This document shows positions 11,325 through 24,100 of a DNA stretch of 64,000 nucleotides, piece after piece. Origin of the DNA: Norana najaformis (taxonomy: Eukaryota > Annelida > Clitellata > Crassiclitellata > Hormogastridae). Location of the stretch: contig OZ029921.1 of assembly GCA_964023275.1 (NCBI GenBank), positions 31,932,230 to 31,996,229 of the forward strand, given 5' to 3'. Made by a program: the position numbers and the translations under genes. Position 1 is the first letter of the stretch. Every line of letters begins with the position of its first letter. The notes under the pieces were generated by a model. It saw only the letters and a program-made list of their open reading frames with translations, was not told where the DNA came from and did not search any database.

Positions 11325-13488
11325 GCTGCAATTGTAAGCAAGTTTCATTGTGAAGGGTCAGTTGTGTTTATTTAGGCTATGTAATGGTTAATGCGTGTTT
11401 AAGGCAGTTATTGGTTTGTTTCTTGATGTGCTTAGGATTCTAATCATTCTTTGGAACCGACACACTTTCCTCTTTACTAGTTTACTTACTGCTGGTACTT
11501 CTGGGTTACAAACTTACTGTACACCTATTGCATTGCGAGTCTTCAAAGACTATTTTTATCATGTAAGGTTGATATAAAAATATGGCTGACACCTTTGGAC
11601 TTGATGTGACGGAGCATGCTGTCGTATCTGGTTTGCCTGATGACCTTGAAAGTCTATTGTTTGATTGGTTTTAAGCAAGACTGCTATATGAAGATGAAAT
11701 TTTTACTGTTGTGTAAGTTTTGTGAACCGTTGTTCAAGTATAGGAGCTAAGGCTTTGAATGAGATCTTATAAAATGACTGTGTATTGACTTTGTGCTACT
11801 CATAAACACAAGTTTATTTGCTTATTACTCTGGATTTTATATGAGTTGCTGGCACATTTGATAGTTGGACTACAGCTGTTTTATATTGCAAAGTATTTAT
11901 TTTCTTCTTTTGCATATTATATTTTGCTTCTTCAGTTGCTATAGACTGAGTGCAATGAAAGCAGTAGTAATTGTATTGTATTGTATGAGTTTTTCTGTAT
12001 TCTTTGTTTCTGCTGTTTAAATACCTAGCATAATGTCAGAAAGAGATAACAAGTTAGTAGAGTTCTTTCCCTCAAAGTCAGATTACTCATGCTCTGGAGT
12101 CATAATGCGCAAATCAGATCATGTTTGAAGATATCTACACACTAGCAAATCCTGGTTCATTGATTAAATATTGTAAAAAATCAATCAGCAATTTTCTGAT
12201 TAACGTGCCACTTGTGTCTGTGGCATGTGTATGTTTGCATGGGTGCATTTGCATGGATATATGTTTGTGTTGAACAGCATCAATAAAGAAATTTTTCTTC
12301 TCAAGGCTTTTCTGGAGTGAAATAAAAATGTGCATTAACTGTACTCTGTATATACAGATTATAATTAGTTATTAATTTCTAATTATGTGTGTGCTCAACT
12401 GGCCATAGGAATATAATAGAGAAGTTGGTTGAAGTAATAACTAACTGAAAAGAAAATATGGTAAATGTGATTCATTTGACTGTTTACAGAAACGAACTGA
12501 TCGAAAACTAAGATGGTGAATGTCATTTGATTAACTGTACAGATTTGTTTCAAATAGATTTGTTTCAAATAGATTTAACAATGTATGACTTTAAATATGT
12601 CGATTGTCATCCTTTTTCAGTCTGTTCTGTTAAAATAAATGACTCTTTCATTTATTAACCATTTTGATATAAAACTTGGCCGAAATGGGCAGTCTTCTTT
12701 TTTGAAACAACTTCTTTATGAATGCTTGCCATAGAACAAAGATTATCTAACTAATAGATATTCATAAGCCATAACTATGAGTTAAAATATATCTTGTTTC
12801 AGGCAGCCCTTGGCTGTGTCTTCTTTTGGTGGTAGATTATACATTTCTTTCAGTATAAACATGTGACACGAGTTCAAGAAACGTATTGACTTACTTAATG
12901 GTGTTATAGAAGTTTCTGTTTTTAAATTATCAGGTTCAATAATTGCTGAGATTAACAAAAATGCAATTATCATTTGTTGGATTAATTACTCCGAATCAGT
13001 CTAACACTTGGCTGCTGAGCGTCTGCTTGCATTGTGCTGTTGTTTAAAACCCAATAGTAAATAGTTTTGAGAAATTCTTATTATGCTGTACGAAATTGTC
13101 TTAACTTCTTTACATGAAGCAGTTCTACTGGGTAAAGTGTGTAAACTTTTGTACAACTCTGGTGTGCAGCAGAACACCATTCAGCTGTTTTGAATCCAAC
13201 TCATTGATAACTTAATGGAAATTAAGAAACGGATACCTGTGGTATTAATACAGACACTGCTGAACCACTATGATCTATGCATAAACGTTAGTGCAGGCTG
13301 TGAAAATGTACTGAATACTTGCTCTGAGTCATTTGTACCCACTACGTCCAATGTAAATCACTGACATAAGAGAAATGTTAGTTTGTGGCGCATTGCCAAT
13401 TCTCAGTGCAGTGTAACGTAATGAGATATTTACGATGCTCAGCTTCAATGCAGGATTTCTTCAGCAAGTAAGACATTAGTAAGTAAGA

Positions 13489-13541
13489 CATTTGTTAACA
13501 CGCCATGTGTCCATCGGCTGAGCGAGGAATCTTAGGCGAAA
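13489..13541 (+). repeat. Dispersed 50-bp block next to a SINE
   Basis: The block starts CATTTGTTAACACGCC and ends GAGGAATCTTAGGCGAA. It recurs at 57949-58001 with only a few differences and, in part, inverted at 58021-58043. At this site it directly precedes the SINE at 13548, so it could be a SINE head or an independent repeat. Confidence 0.6.
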
Positions 13542-13547
13542 GAATAG

Positions 13548-13728
13548 CAAGGTAGCCAATTGCATAGAGCGCTCGGCTTGTAACGCGGAGTATACGGGTT
13601 TGAGCCTCCTCTGAAACGGTTACTGTGTAGGGACCCTGAGCAAGTCCTTCACTGACAACTAGTCAGTGCCATTGATTGATGCTTAGTCATTAGATAATAG
13701 CGCTTAATAAATGCTGAAATAATAATTC
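13548..13728 (+). repeat. tRNA-derived SINE, full-length-like copy
   Basis: It opens with a tRNA-like domain: A box near GGTAGCCAATTGCATAGAGC (about 13551), B box GGGTTTGAGCCTCC (about 13598). The body contains GGGACCCTGAGCAAGTCC and CAACTAGTCAGTGCC, and the 3' end is TTAGATAATAGCGCTTAATAAATG. The GCGCTTAATAAAT tail resembles LINE 3' ends in this window, consistent with mobilisation in trans by an L2-like LINE (inference). Confidence 0.8.
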
Positions 13729-14156
13729 AGCACTTTTTGTTGTCAGGTAAAGGAGAATTATGGGTACACCTGGTAGTGGTGTTCTGCTGTTTATGTAATT
13801 CTATTTGGTCGCATGGAAATACAATAGAACAGGTGTGTACAAAAGTTGTTAGATAAGTTTTCCCAATGTTTTGAACCCTGAAAGCCCAGTGATTTGTGCA
13901 TGAGTCATATGGTGTGTGAATAAATTAATGACCAGAAGAAGCCAAAGCCCAGTTGCACCATCACTATGTAACAGAAAGGCTGCGTTGTAAGTAACATTGC
14001 TGTGCAACGTGTTGCACCAACACCGTCTTGTGCAAAATTATTAATTCTTACTGGAGTTAAGTGGATATTGTCAGCCATTTAGTTTAGGAAATCACTATTA
14101 GGTGATGGTTTGTATATGATTTTGAGATGAGAAAGCATCCTGATTTGTTCACACGC

Positions 14157-14567
14157 AGGGCCCGTCTTATCCATTAGGCACAGTAGGCACTATGCCTAGG
14201 GCCTACGAATTTTATAGGGGCCTACGAAAGTCGAAAATGAGATAGGCCTATTGGAGAAAATTTATTGATTGACCCGAAAATAGAAAAAGGAAATACAAAT
14301 TTAGTAACCTTAAAGTTTGTACTGAAACATTTTAAGTTAAGCTGTGCTACATTATGTTAACTTTGCGGCTCTTTGCATTAGCAAAATCACATATAATGTC
14401 CTCAAATGTCATTTCCCGCATTAAGTCGTTTTAAATTGAAAGTAGTGCAAGGGAAGATAGACATCAAGAAATAGTGTGAATGTGTTTAGCTATAATGCAG
14501 AGTTGGCAGTTGGGCCTACGAATGCGAGAGTGCCTAGGGCCTAAGACAACCTTAAAACAGGATAGAC
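14157..14567. mobile_element. Candidate non-autonomous DNA element with GCCTAGGGCCTA ends
   Basis: The left end contains GTCTTATCCATTAGGCACAG and TGCCTAGGGCCTACGAA; the right end contains GGGCCTACGAATGCGAGAG, TGCCTAGGGCCTAAGACAAC and AGGATAGAC, whose complement GTCTATCCT mirrors the left GTCTTATCC. About 410 bp, no coding capacity. Boundaries and class are uncertain. Confidence 0.45.
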
Positions 14568-14874
14568 TTTTCTTATAGTGCAACAAATTACTGGATGCGT
14601 CAATACTATATCTATGTATAATGATGTATAATGCTACATAAATAGTATAGTAGCTACATAAATAAGTGCTATGTAAATAGTTTTAGTATTAATATTTATT
14701 TCTGCCATTTTTGTTTTCATGCATATGGTCATTCTGTGTTCAGTTTCGTTTCCAGGGTCTTCTGCTGATTTTTTGTGTGGTTTTTAACGATGTTCAGATC
14801 TTTTATCATCCACGTCAGGGGCAGTGATGATCCACTAGATCAAATGGAAGTCAGTGCCAGTATATTTTAAACTT

Positions 14875-15620
14875 TCCATCCATAGCCTTGTCCATCCATG
14901 TGCTAAGGGGAGTGCCACGCGGATCAATGCTTGGACCATTGCTGTGCATGTTTTTTCATGAACGACCTAGATGGTGGGATTTCGTATACGACTTCTGAGT
15001 TTGCGGATGATGCAAAACTATGCAGAGCAGTGATTGCTGAAGAAGAAGCAGAGATACTGTGAGAGGATCCAAGAAGCATATTCAGTCGGGCTGGGAGATG
15101 CTTTTTAATTTAGAAAAGTGCTCGGTGATGTACATGGGGATACAAAGAATTTTCATATGAATTGGGGATAAGGTATGGAATGTGAGTGAGGAAGAAAGGG
15201 ACTTGGGAGTGATTATACATAAGAGCAAAACCATCAAAGTAATGTTCTGAAGCAGCAAAAAGGTTAACTCAAAAGGACAATAGTTAGCAGATGCAAGACT
15301 ACACAATACTGAGGTTGTACATATCAATGGTGAGGCCAGAGTTTGAATATTGCATCCTGGTATGGAATCCATATATGAAATAAGACTTGGAACTACTGGA
15401 TAAAGTGCAGAGGAGAGCTATCAAAATGATTTGGGGTTACAGGGATCTGATATATGAAGAAAAGCTGAAAAGGTGTAGGGTAACAACACTGGAGAGAAGA
15501 AGAAGAAGCAGAGGAGAGCTAATTGAAGCTTTTAAGATTATCAGTGGAAAGAAGGTATTGCAGTGGCAGTGGTTCTTTGAATTAGCATTGAACAAGGCAA
15601 CTTGAGAACACAGATATGAA
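14875..15620 (+). pseudogene. Decayed LINE reverse transcriptase (jockey/CR1-like), 3' half
   Basis: Frameshifted remnants of a non-LTR reverse transcriptase are readable in order: GVPRGSMLGPL (about 14908-14945), the FADDAKLC active-site block (about 15001-15024), then LRLYKSMVRPEFEYCILVWN (about 15310-15365) and ELLDKVQRRAIKMIWGYRDL (about 15390-15450) with a trailing LIEAFKIISGKK. Stops and frame changes separate the blocks. Its C-terminal wording differs from the LINE at the window start, so it is a second, older family. Confidence 0.8.
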
Positions 15621-16311
15621 TTATTTAAAAAATGGAATTCATTGGTTGGACTCTATGCCTGCATGAGACAGCCACTGGAGACCTTTTTCTTTTACATGAC
15701 CATCTCTGATGTATAGAGGAACTTGTTTCTTTAGAACTCTGACATTGTTAGGTTAGCTAGAAGAGCTTTTGAGATCTTAAAACAGCTTTATAGCAACACT
15801 GAGATATCTATGTACATACAGTAAAGTTTACTGTCCTCATTTCTGCTGTTAAGTTATATGGCAAGATGATAGCCTGTGTGTTTACCACTTTAAGACTGAC
15901 GTCATTTCTGACCCATAGCTAGTAGGTTGCATATCATTATCTTTCACTTGATTTTTTCTTTGATGCAATGGAAAATAGTGACGATTTAATGCAGAACCAA
16001 AGATAATCCATTATTTAAGTAAGGTTGGTGCAACTGGGCATAAATGATTAAGCATATATGAGTTTTATAAAAATAATGTTTTACCTACATTTTTAAAAAG
16101 AATTATGAAATGTACTAAATTTTCTGCATAGATTGTAACCATTATCTGATCAGTACTGTTGCAACTGAGTTTGTATTACTACTGATAATACTAGTGTTTA
16201 AGTTACATGTAAATAATTACTTTAGTAATTTTCTGGAAAGTTGGATGGTTAAAAAGTATTTTACCATCTTCTGGTTTGTTATTTTTTTACGGTGACCGAT
16301 AGTTGTGCCAA

Positions 16312-16812
16312 GGGGTTGTCCATTAAGGACGTTTACGGAGAGGGAAGGGAGGGATCATCCAAATGCAGACAAGTGGGAGGAATTTATGCCATTTCAGACG
16401 TCTGGATCTAATATTGGTACTTACAGTTGTTTTAGTACAGCCTGTGCATTAACACCAAGTTCAGACAGCAGCCTGTACTGCGTTGGATCGTCATGAGTGG
16501 ACTTGTTGGGTGCTGCCAAAGATCTAGGTGTACCTTGCTTTGTATATGTATCACTGGCTACTGATCTTCAGTAGTCAGATGCGTATTGGACGGAAATGGC
16601 GGTCATAATACTGGGACTGGATTTCAGCAGACCGGGATTGTCATAATCATGATAACTTGTGACATGGCAGTATCAAAGCATCACACCCTGTATTACAGTT
16701 AGCCTTTATGGGGATGTCTGCAAAAGGGGAAGGGTCATGCCAAACATGGACAAGGGCAGGGAGAGTTCAGGGTAGGTCATTTTTTTCCAGATGTCCTTTA
16801 TGGATGATCCCA
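16312..16812. mobile_element. MITE-like element with 21-bp imperfect terminal inverted repeats
   Basis: The left end GGGGTTGTCCATTAAGGACG (from 16312) and the complement of the right end GGGATCATCCATAAAGGACA (16812 inward) match at 16 of 21 positions. Sub-terminal AGGGAGGG / CCAAATGCAGACAAG segments also recur inverted near 16730-16770. About 500 bp without coding capacity. One more end of this family lies at 10731. Confidence 0.6.
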
Positions 16813-18189
16813 CATACTATTCCAGATTGGCAAAATGCATTCTCTGCAAAAAGGCAGCCAAAATAGGGCGTCTTCCCTCATAAGAGAACTGTAAACAGAT
16901 GGCTGAGAACTTGAAGTTTAAATGAACCATTAAGTGGGTGAGGTTCACCTGCTACGATTTTCAATCCCGACAGTAGATTGGAACAGGTATCAGCATCTGG
17001 TAAAAAAACTGGGAATTGTGAGAAATGCTCAAAAAATTTCATGTATGTCCCATGCATGGCTACATAGGCAAAATTGCAAAAACCATGCTTCTCTTGTCAA
17101 CAACACACTGGCATCAATTCGGGGCTGAAGTAGGTATTATTTAAAAATAAGTGCTACATAAATTGTATAACGTTGCATGAATATGAGAGAGAAGTGCAAA
17201 TGATTATATGGCTTGCTGCAAAGGATAGCCTTTGCATCATTACAAGCTCAAATGTAAGTGAAGAGTTAGGCAAAGTATTGGTATATTTATTACATGTCCC
17301 ACGTAATGCAGTATTACACAACTGATGATGAGTGTCATGTACAACTCTAACAGTAACCTTGACCAGTCCTAGTGTTTCTGTCCTAGTGTAACACAGTTTT
17401 AACGTAATTCTCACCAAATAATTTATTGTACATTCCATATACAATTTGTTGAACATTTGAAAACAAAATTGTACAAAATACCAACTACTGCTCACATATT
17501 AAAACGTGAAGTACCGATTAAACTATTTTCCACGAACTCTTCCTGAACCACGATAGCAGCAAAAGCATCTTCTCTATCACCTTACAAGAAGTCTTGGTTG
17601 ATTACAATTCTTTGATAATATTTGTTCTTTTAGAAGCGAGCCCTTATATTACAGTACTTGCGTAAAATGGAATTACTAGCAATAAGTGATAAGGATATAG
17701 CAAGAACAGTGGTGGGTTGATATTAGAATGCTTGGGTTTACTCTGCTGGCTGAGGTTTCAAATGTAATAGCATACAGCATTCCTTCCGGAGACTTTCATA
17801 AAGGACAGTGGAGCACCTAAACCAGCTAAGAGCAGATTCAGGGACTAAATGCCTGTAGTGTGAAAGTAATGCTTGTGCAGAGCAATTTCTACTTGTTTGC
17901 TGAATTCACAGACTATCTTTAACGAAAGTGATGGTTAAAACAGTAATCCTCTGCCTATCTTGCCTTGCCATTTGAGTTAACCTAAATCTAGGATATGAAC
18001 AAAAGTACGGAATACAAGCAGATTTGATGCTAAAAACAGGCTCAAGTATTTAGTGAAGTAACTGTCTACTATTCGTGTATCTGTCATTCCGTCTTTGACG
18101 GACTGCCTTCTTAGCAATACCCTACAACGCTATACACCCCTGCCAGCCCTGTTATGTCCAGGTATTGTCTGTCCAAGGGTGATCATATG

Positions 18190-21100
18190 TCAGTTGAGGG
18201 TGCCATTAATTTCTCCAACAGGGGGTGCCAGAAGGTCTCCATATTCCATGAGGGCTTCCTTGAGGGCTTTTCCAACATTGGCCGATGATGAAGTCGTACA
18301 GTCTACTAACGCCGGATAGAGGTCGATGACCTGTTTCCAGATATTTCGATCGACTGACAAATAAAGCACAACAGACATCGTTTGTCTAATTCCAAAGAAA
18401 CAGATGACAGATAATTTACTACGCACCTTAACAGTCTTTAAAAGCGAAGTAAATGTCCTATGTATCACAGTGGAACTCCGGGAGGCGCTCATTCCCTTTT
18501 CTCAAGTCCTTAAGCCATAGCATAGGCAGTGGCAGCAAGTTACCAATTATACTGCAAACTATCCATGTAACCACAAATTTACATCATGCTTTTCAGAAAG
18601 TGTGAAAAGCATGTATTAGGGCAGTGGCAATTAGGAAGGTCATTGTTTGGGCTGAAGTTCAAGCAATAGTTCAAGTTAAAGCACTGTTACCATTACTAAG
18701 ACACTAAAGCCAGATCAAGATGATGGAAAATTAGATAAACTCCTCCCAAAGTCATGGACATAGGGTCAGTGTATCATAAGACATGCTGTTTACACCTCTG
18801 TTGATGGTGAGCACTACTATTGGTAAATTCTTCTGTTTGAGCCAGACAACTGTTTGCATTAAACTATGACACAGTCATTTTGGATTAGCAAATGGCTAAA
18901 GTGTCAAGCCCGAAGGCTTGAACTTCCAATTGTTGCACTACAAAGCAAGCATCCTAAGTATTTATATTAAACAAATAATTATTCTGATTATCCCTTCCTG
19001 GCTCTGTATTCCAGTGAAATGAAGTGATATTTGACTGGATTAAAGCAGCCTTTGGCTGTTCATTGACTGATGCTTTGTGATCTACAGTAGATACCAGAGC
19101 AACAGAAGTCAATAGATTTAGATAAAGAAGCAACTTATATGTCTACAGATGCGTAAATCCTAGAGGCGCACCAGCTGTTGCCGTTTTCTTGAGTGTGAAG
19201 ACGAGCGTGCTGACTGCCTTTAGTACAAAGGACATCTCCGTCATTCGAGGTCTACTTAAAATGTACAAACACACACACACACACGCAACATTTATTCAAT
19301 GTTACTTAAACAAACTTCTATCTGCTATCTCCTTCAAACTTCTTTCTCCTTCAAACTTCTATCTCCTAATGCATCAACTACTTATATTTGATAAAAGTTT
19401 ATTCAGTAATAGAATATTCTTGAACCTGGTACTCACTGATTACTTGTCTGGTCAAGCTTAGAATATGTTTCATGTTATCCAGTAACAGTACTTTACAATT
19501 ATTGCTGATCGAGTCAAGTAACAAAACCCAACTAGCATCTTCTGCACAGAGCATCTGAATAATAGTTTGGCAAAATGTTCTTTCTTGGGAAAATCTCAGT
19601 CTCTCTCCCTTCCTTTTTTGCCTCCCTTCCCTCCTATTTGCCAGAGAGACTAGAGATGTGTTTGTGTGTGTGTGTCCACTTGCTCCCTGCCCTTGTCCTT
19701 CTCCCTGCTCATATTATTCACCAGAGCATCAGCATTTCTTTAAACACTTGGCAGCCAATCATCAAAGTAGTGTAATTTCCCAGGTAGCACCACCACTGGA
19801 CCTGCATACACCTGTGTCTAGGCAAATTATTATATACATTACCATACCTTACATGACAAATTATTATATACATTACCATACCTTACATGACCTCTGATTA
19901 CATCGGCTTGCTAGTTAAGAGTGTTATGACAACAGACCTTGGCAGAGGGCATTTTCCGCTGAGTCGTTCATCAGTTACGAACTTTTGCAGCACCGTCTTG
20001 CACCTGCTCAGCAGTGATTCGATTGCAAGGTGAGTTATGGCACCTTCTTCCAGGGTACCATCTCCATTGGGAGGACTTATGAAGGAAAACTGAAGCAGCG
20101 TTTCAAAGCATGCCTTCGCAAATTCCTCTCGCAGTTTGTGGCTTGATTCTATGTCTGAAAGTTTCAAATGAACACAATAAACTTGACTCAAACAGGTTCA
20201 GTTCAAACTAATAAAAATATCGTGACAAAATCTTAGCAGGAGGCATACATTCAATAACTAAGAAAAATTTATGCTAAAGTGAAAAACATTGCTAAAAACA
20301 AACATGAAAAGAAACAGATAGTGGACTAGTTTTTTTAATTGATTAACCACATACAGAATGTGGCTATATAAGTTAGCCTAAAACCTTTACCTTTAACAAT
20401 TATGGAAATCTGAGGACTAAATAGTCTAACAATAAATAAACTAAATAGATTAAATAGACTAAATAAGGACTAAACATTTGACTTACCGATGAAAGAGGAA
20501 GAAGTAACAGAATGAATGGAGCCTTTGTTCAGAATGGACATGATTTTGACAACAAACTCATGTGGAAGCTTCTTGGAACTTGGCAAGATTTCATCACGAA
20601 TTAACTGAATCACCTGAAAATAATAAAATCAGAACCTTATGACAGATTCATAGCCTAGCAAGCAAACCAAGTCACAGAAAAGCCTTGGCAACAGTTAACA
20701 AATTAAACAATCGGACCTCCAGAAAGTTGTTGTGCTCAACATTTCAAGTACCTTTCTAATTTTGCTCAACTAAGCTACAAGCCTGGTCAAGTAAGTCCTG
20801 TTCTCCCCATTTCTTCTACTGGTTTGCTAAAAGAACCTAAGCTTAGGATAGTTGTGAGAATACAACCTTCCAGTTGCTATGCCCCATATTTTGAACCAAC
20901 TGCCTACAATATTGTCTCATCCTCATTGAAGAAATGTTCACATTTCATGAGGAAATCTCTTTACACCCAGAGAAACTACTTCAGTAGCACTACTTCAAAC
21001 ACTCAAAATCCTCCTGTTACAAACAAGACATTCTATATCATGCACCTACAAACTAACCCTATATTTCCATTATGTCATTACTACATTTCATCCTAGTTCT

Positions 21101-24100
21101 GGTCTTCATTCTATAAATTCAAAGTTCTATGAAAAAATCTCTTTATATCTCCAGAAACTACTTATACAGCACTACCTCACTCTGCTATAAACTCTTTGAA
21201 CTACTCCACCTCATTTCTGTTGTGCCATTGCTACATTTTTCTCAATTATACCGAGATTTTATGCCCTTCGACCCCAACATTGATGTGCTTGGCTTACACT
21301 GCTGGTTAGCGGATTCACCCAGTGAGACTCCCTCCACTCTCCAAGGTTGTAATTCATAATTTTGAGGCCCAAACTAACAATAAAAACTCATCTCTTTCTG
21401 GACTCATTTCCTCTGTAGGCTGCTTCCATGTCTTCTTGGATTCCCATCTTGGTTTCTGAGTGGACTCATCCTGGAATTCAGCTTTCACGACGATTTTGCT
21501 TAAGTGAAACTATCGACTGATACCTTGACCATCAGTCAAGCCATTCTGGCCTTCTTTGCAGAAATGTCCAAGTTCTATGATGAAATCTCTCTCTCTCTCT
21601 CTCTCTTCAGAATGTATTTGTATGGTGTTCATTCAAATAACCAAAACTGTCACATTCATTTGATTGGTTTTGTATGCTTTTATGGTAAGAATATGTATGT
21701 TTTTATGGTAAGAATTTGTACGTTTTTATGGTTTTTATGTTTGTAACGTTTGTATGGTGTTCCTTCAAATAACCAAAACCTAACTGTTACAAGCAGCACA
21801 TTCAAACAACTGCATCACCTGCCGTTGCTACATTTGATCCAATTTCTGGTTCTTCGTTCCAAAATTAAATTATAAAAAATAAAAAATCAATACATATGTA
21901 CAAAAATATGTATACATATGAACAGACATACATATCTACATACATATATAATCACACAGAGTACATAAACATATAATAGTACATGCACCATTCATACACA
22001 CTTACTAACCCTGCAGTCAATGGCTTCGTCTCGCTGAAATTCATCTATGGACGAGTTCATAAGGGGGCTAAACACACAAACACTTAATCAAATAAACAAT
22101 TCAAAATACCAGCCTAACAACCACACTAGCAGTAAAACTGTTAGAGTAGCAATTAAATTGCAGTTGTTCCTGTAGCTACTAAAATAGTGACAGCAGAGCT
22201 GGAATAGTGCTAACTGCATCAGTAATAACAAACGATCTGCTTAACTGCTGCCACTTTACCAGTAAACTGAAGTAGCATCCCAGCACCACATTTCTGAGAA
22301 CTAACGTCGAACGAGATGCTTAAAACATAAATCCCTTCCTTACATAACCTGACTACCTAGACACTGTCACCATACAAAATAACAAAATAGATTAGCTGCA
22401 AATTGTCCAGAAAATACATAAATTAAAATGACTTTTAAGTTAGATGAGTCTTACTGCTGTGAAAAGAGGAAGTCCTCCAATGTATATCCAAGTTCCAGCC
22501 ACATTCCTTGAAAGGCAGACTCTATATTCATAAAAAATAGCTAAGTATGCATCGAAAAAGAAATTAACACAAAATTCAGCTTTGAACACTGACAGCGAAC
22601 CTCCATAAAGCACAAACCAAAAATCTCACATAATAAGTATTTAAAGATGTATGTCAATGCTATATACAACATTCTTCATGAACCTTGTGTGGTCAAAAGA
22701 TTTCGTAATCTGCACATTACTTGATAGATTGAATCTAACAAGAATACTCTTTCTGTTCTGCCACTTCCTCTCCCACTCCACCCACTCCTTTTCTTCTCCT
22801 CCCGTGACTACAGCCCTCATACTCCCTTCTCTTCTTCCTCTTCTTTTCCCACTCCAACTACTCCTCTTCTTCTCTTCATTTGCCTTCACTTTTCATTCCT
22901 TCAGTCATCTGACATTCTGGCATAAACAACATTGACCCTAAACTAGATGGCACACCAGCATCAACAGCCTCAGCAAAACTAGCCTTGATGTCTTTTGTTG
23001 GCCTTACCATTCTTCTTGGCAACTGGCAGGCCAACAGCTAGTACTTTAAGCAAAGCATTGATCGTCAGGAGCCATGTTGTCTGTGATGGACAGCTGTACT
23101 TCAGTCCAAGCGGCAGATGAAAAGCCTAAAACACGTAATATCATATAAGCATCTATTTATTTATTTATTTAGTTAAAGCACTTATAACGCGCACAGTGTC
23201 AGTACACCTGAATCTGAGGTGCAGGTGTATGTTTGCTAGAGGCCAAGATGGAATCATGCAAAAGCCAGGGTGAAGTAGCAAGTCTTAACAAGTGATTTAA
23301 AAGATGACAGCGAGTTTGAAAGTTGGGCCCTTTGTGGCCCTTTTTTCCACGATTCCAAATGTGAAGATCACAGCAGCTAAAAGCATGTGATCCTACAATC
23401 TATCATCATCAGCCTACATCAAAAACTTCTCCAGTTACCTCATTTAAAGCCAAGCGTCCTTTGTTATTATAGTAATGTAGCCCACAGCAACTGAAGCATT
23501 AGAATCAAGGATTAAGGCAAGATTCTGATTCAGCTTTTGCTCTACTTTCAAAGGGTGCTTGTTGTAGAGTTCAAGTCAAAATATTTGATCTAGATTACTA
23601 TTGTTTAGATTATTCAGACGTGTGTATAGGCCAATTCAACTGTAGACATGTGTATGCATCCTAAGGATGTTCGAACTAGCACAGATCAGTCACAGATTTA
23701 GGATAATTGATTAGTGGTTTAGTTTAGCTCAACTGGTTTTGTTTATGCAGTTCCTATCAGTGGTATAGATAGTGTGTATTGTTGATGTACAGGCTAAACA
23801 TTCCATAGATGCTGGACATTATAACTGATATATAGATTACATTTCAGTACAGCTATTTAGCATAGTTTAGTCTGCATGTATTTAGTTTATTTTGTATATG
23901 TATTGATGCGTAGCAGACCAGTTACAGCTAAAATTAATGAATGCCTACGTTTATAGTCCTAAACCCTAAAAGGTAGAGTGAACCATCCCATCCTACTGAA
24001 GCATACAGGTGGGCGATGTCACCTTCCAGTTACTCTCGTGAAACGGGCAACCACCCTCAACCTAAAAGACAAGACTGCACAAGTTCCTACAGTTGTGCTA

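Larger units (their letters stand above)
10361..18189. other. Intergenic region between convergent CTTNBP2NL-like and MON2 genes
   Basis: No host coding exon could be supported. It must hold both genes' 3' UTRs; possible poly(A) signals are AATAAA near 12282 (+) and its complement near 17419 (-). The rest holds the repeats listed separately: a solo TIR end at 10.73 kb, an AT microsatellite at 11.25 kb, a SINE at 13.5 kb, a candidate TIR element at 14.16 kb, a dead LINE at 14.9 kb and a MITE at 16.3 kb. Confidence 0.6.

Noticed and set aside
18386-18492. In-frame upstream extension of the last MON2 exon
   Set aside because: The acceptor at 18386 has a good pyrimidine tract and gives the family-like PLPRQ junction; the extension has no similarity to MON2 that I could see.
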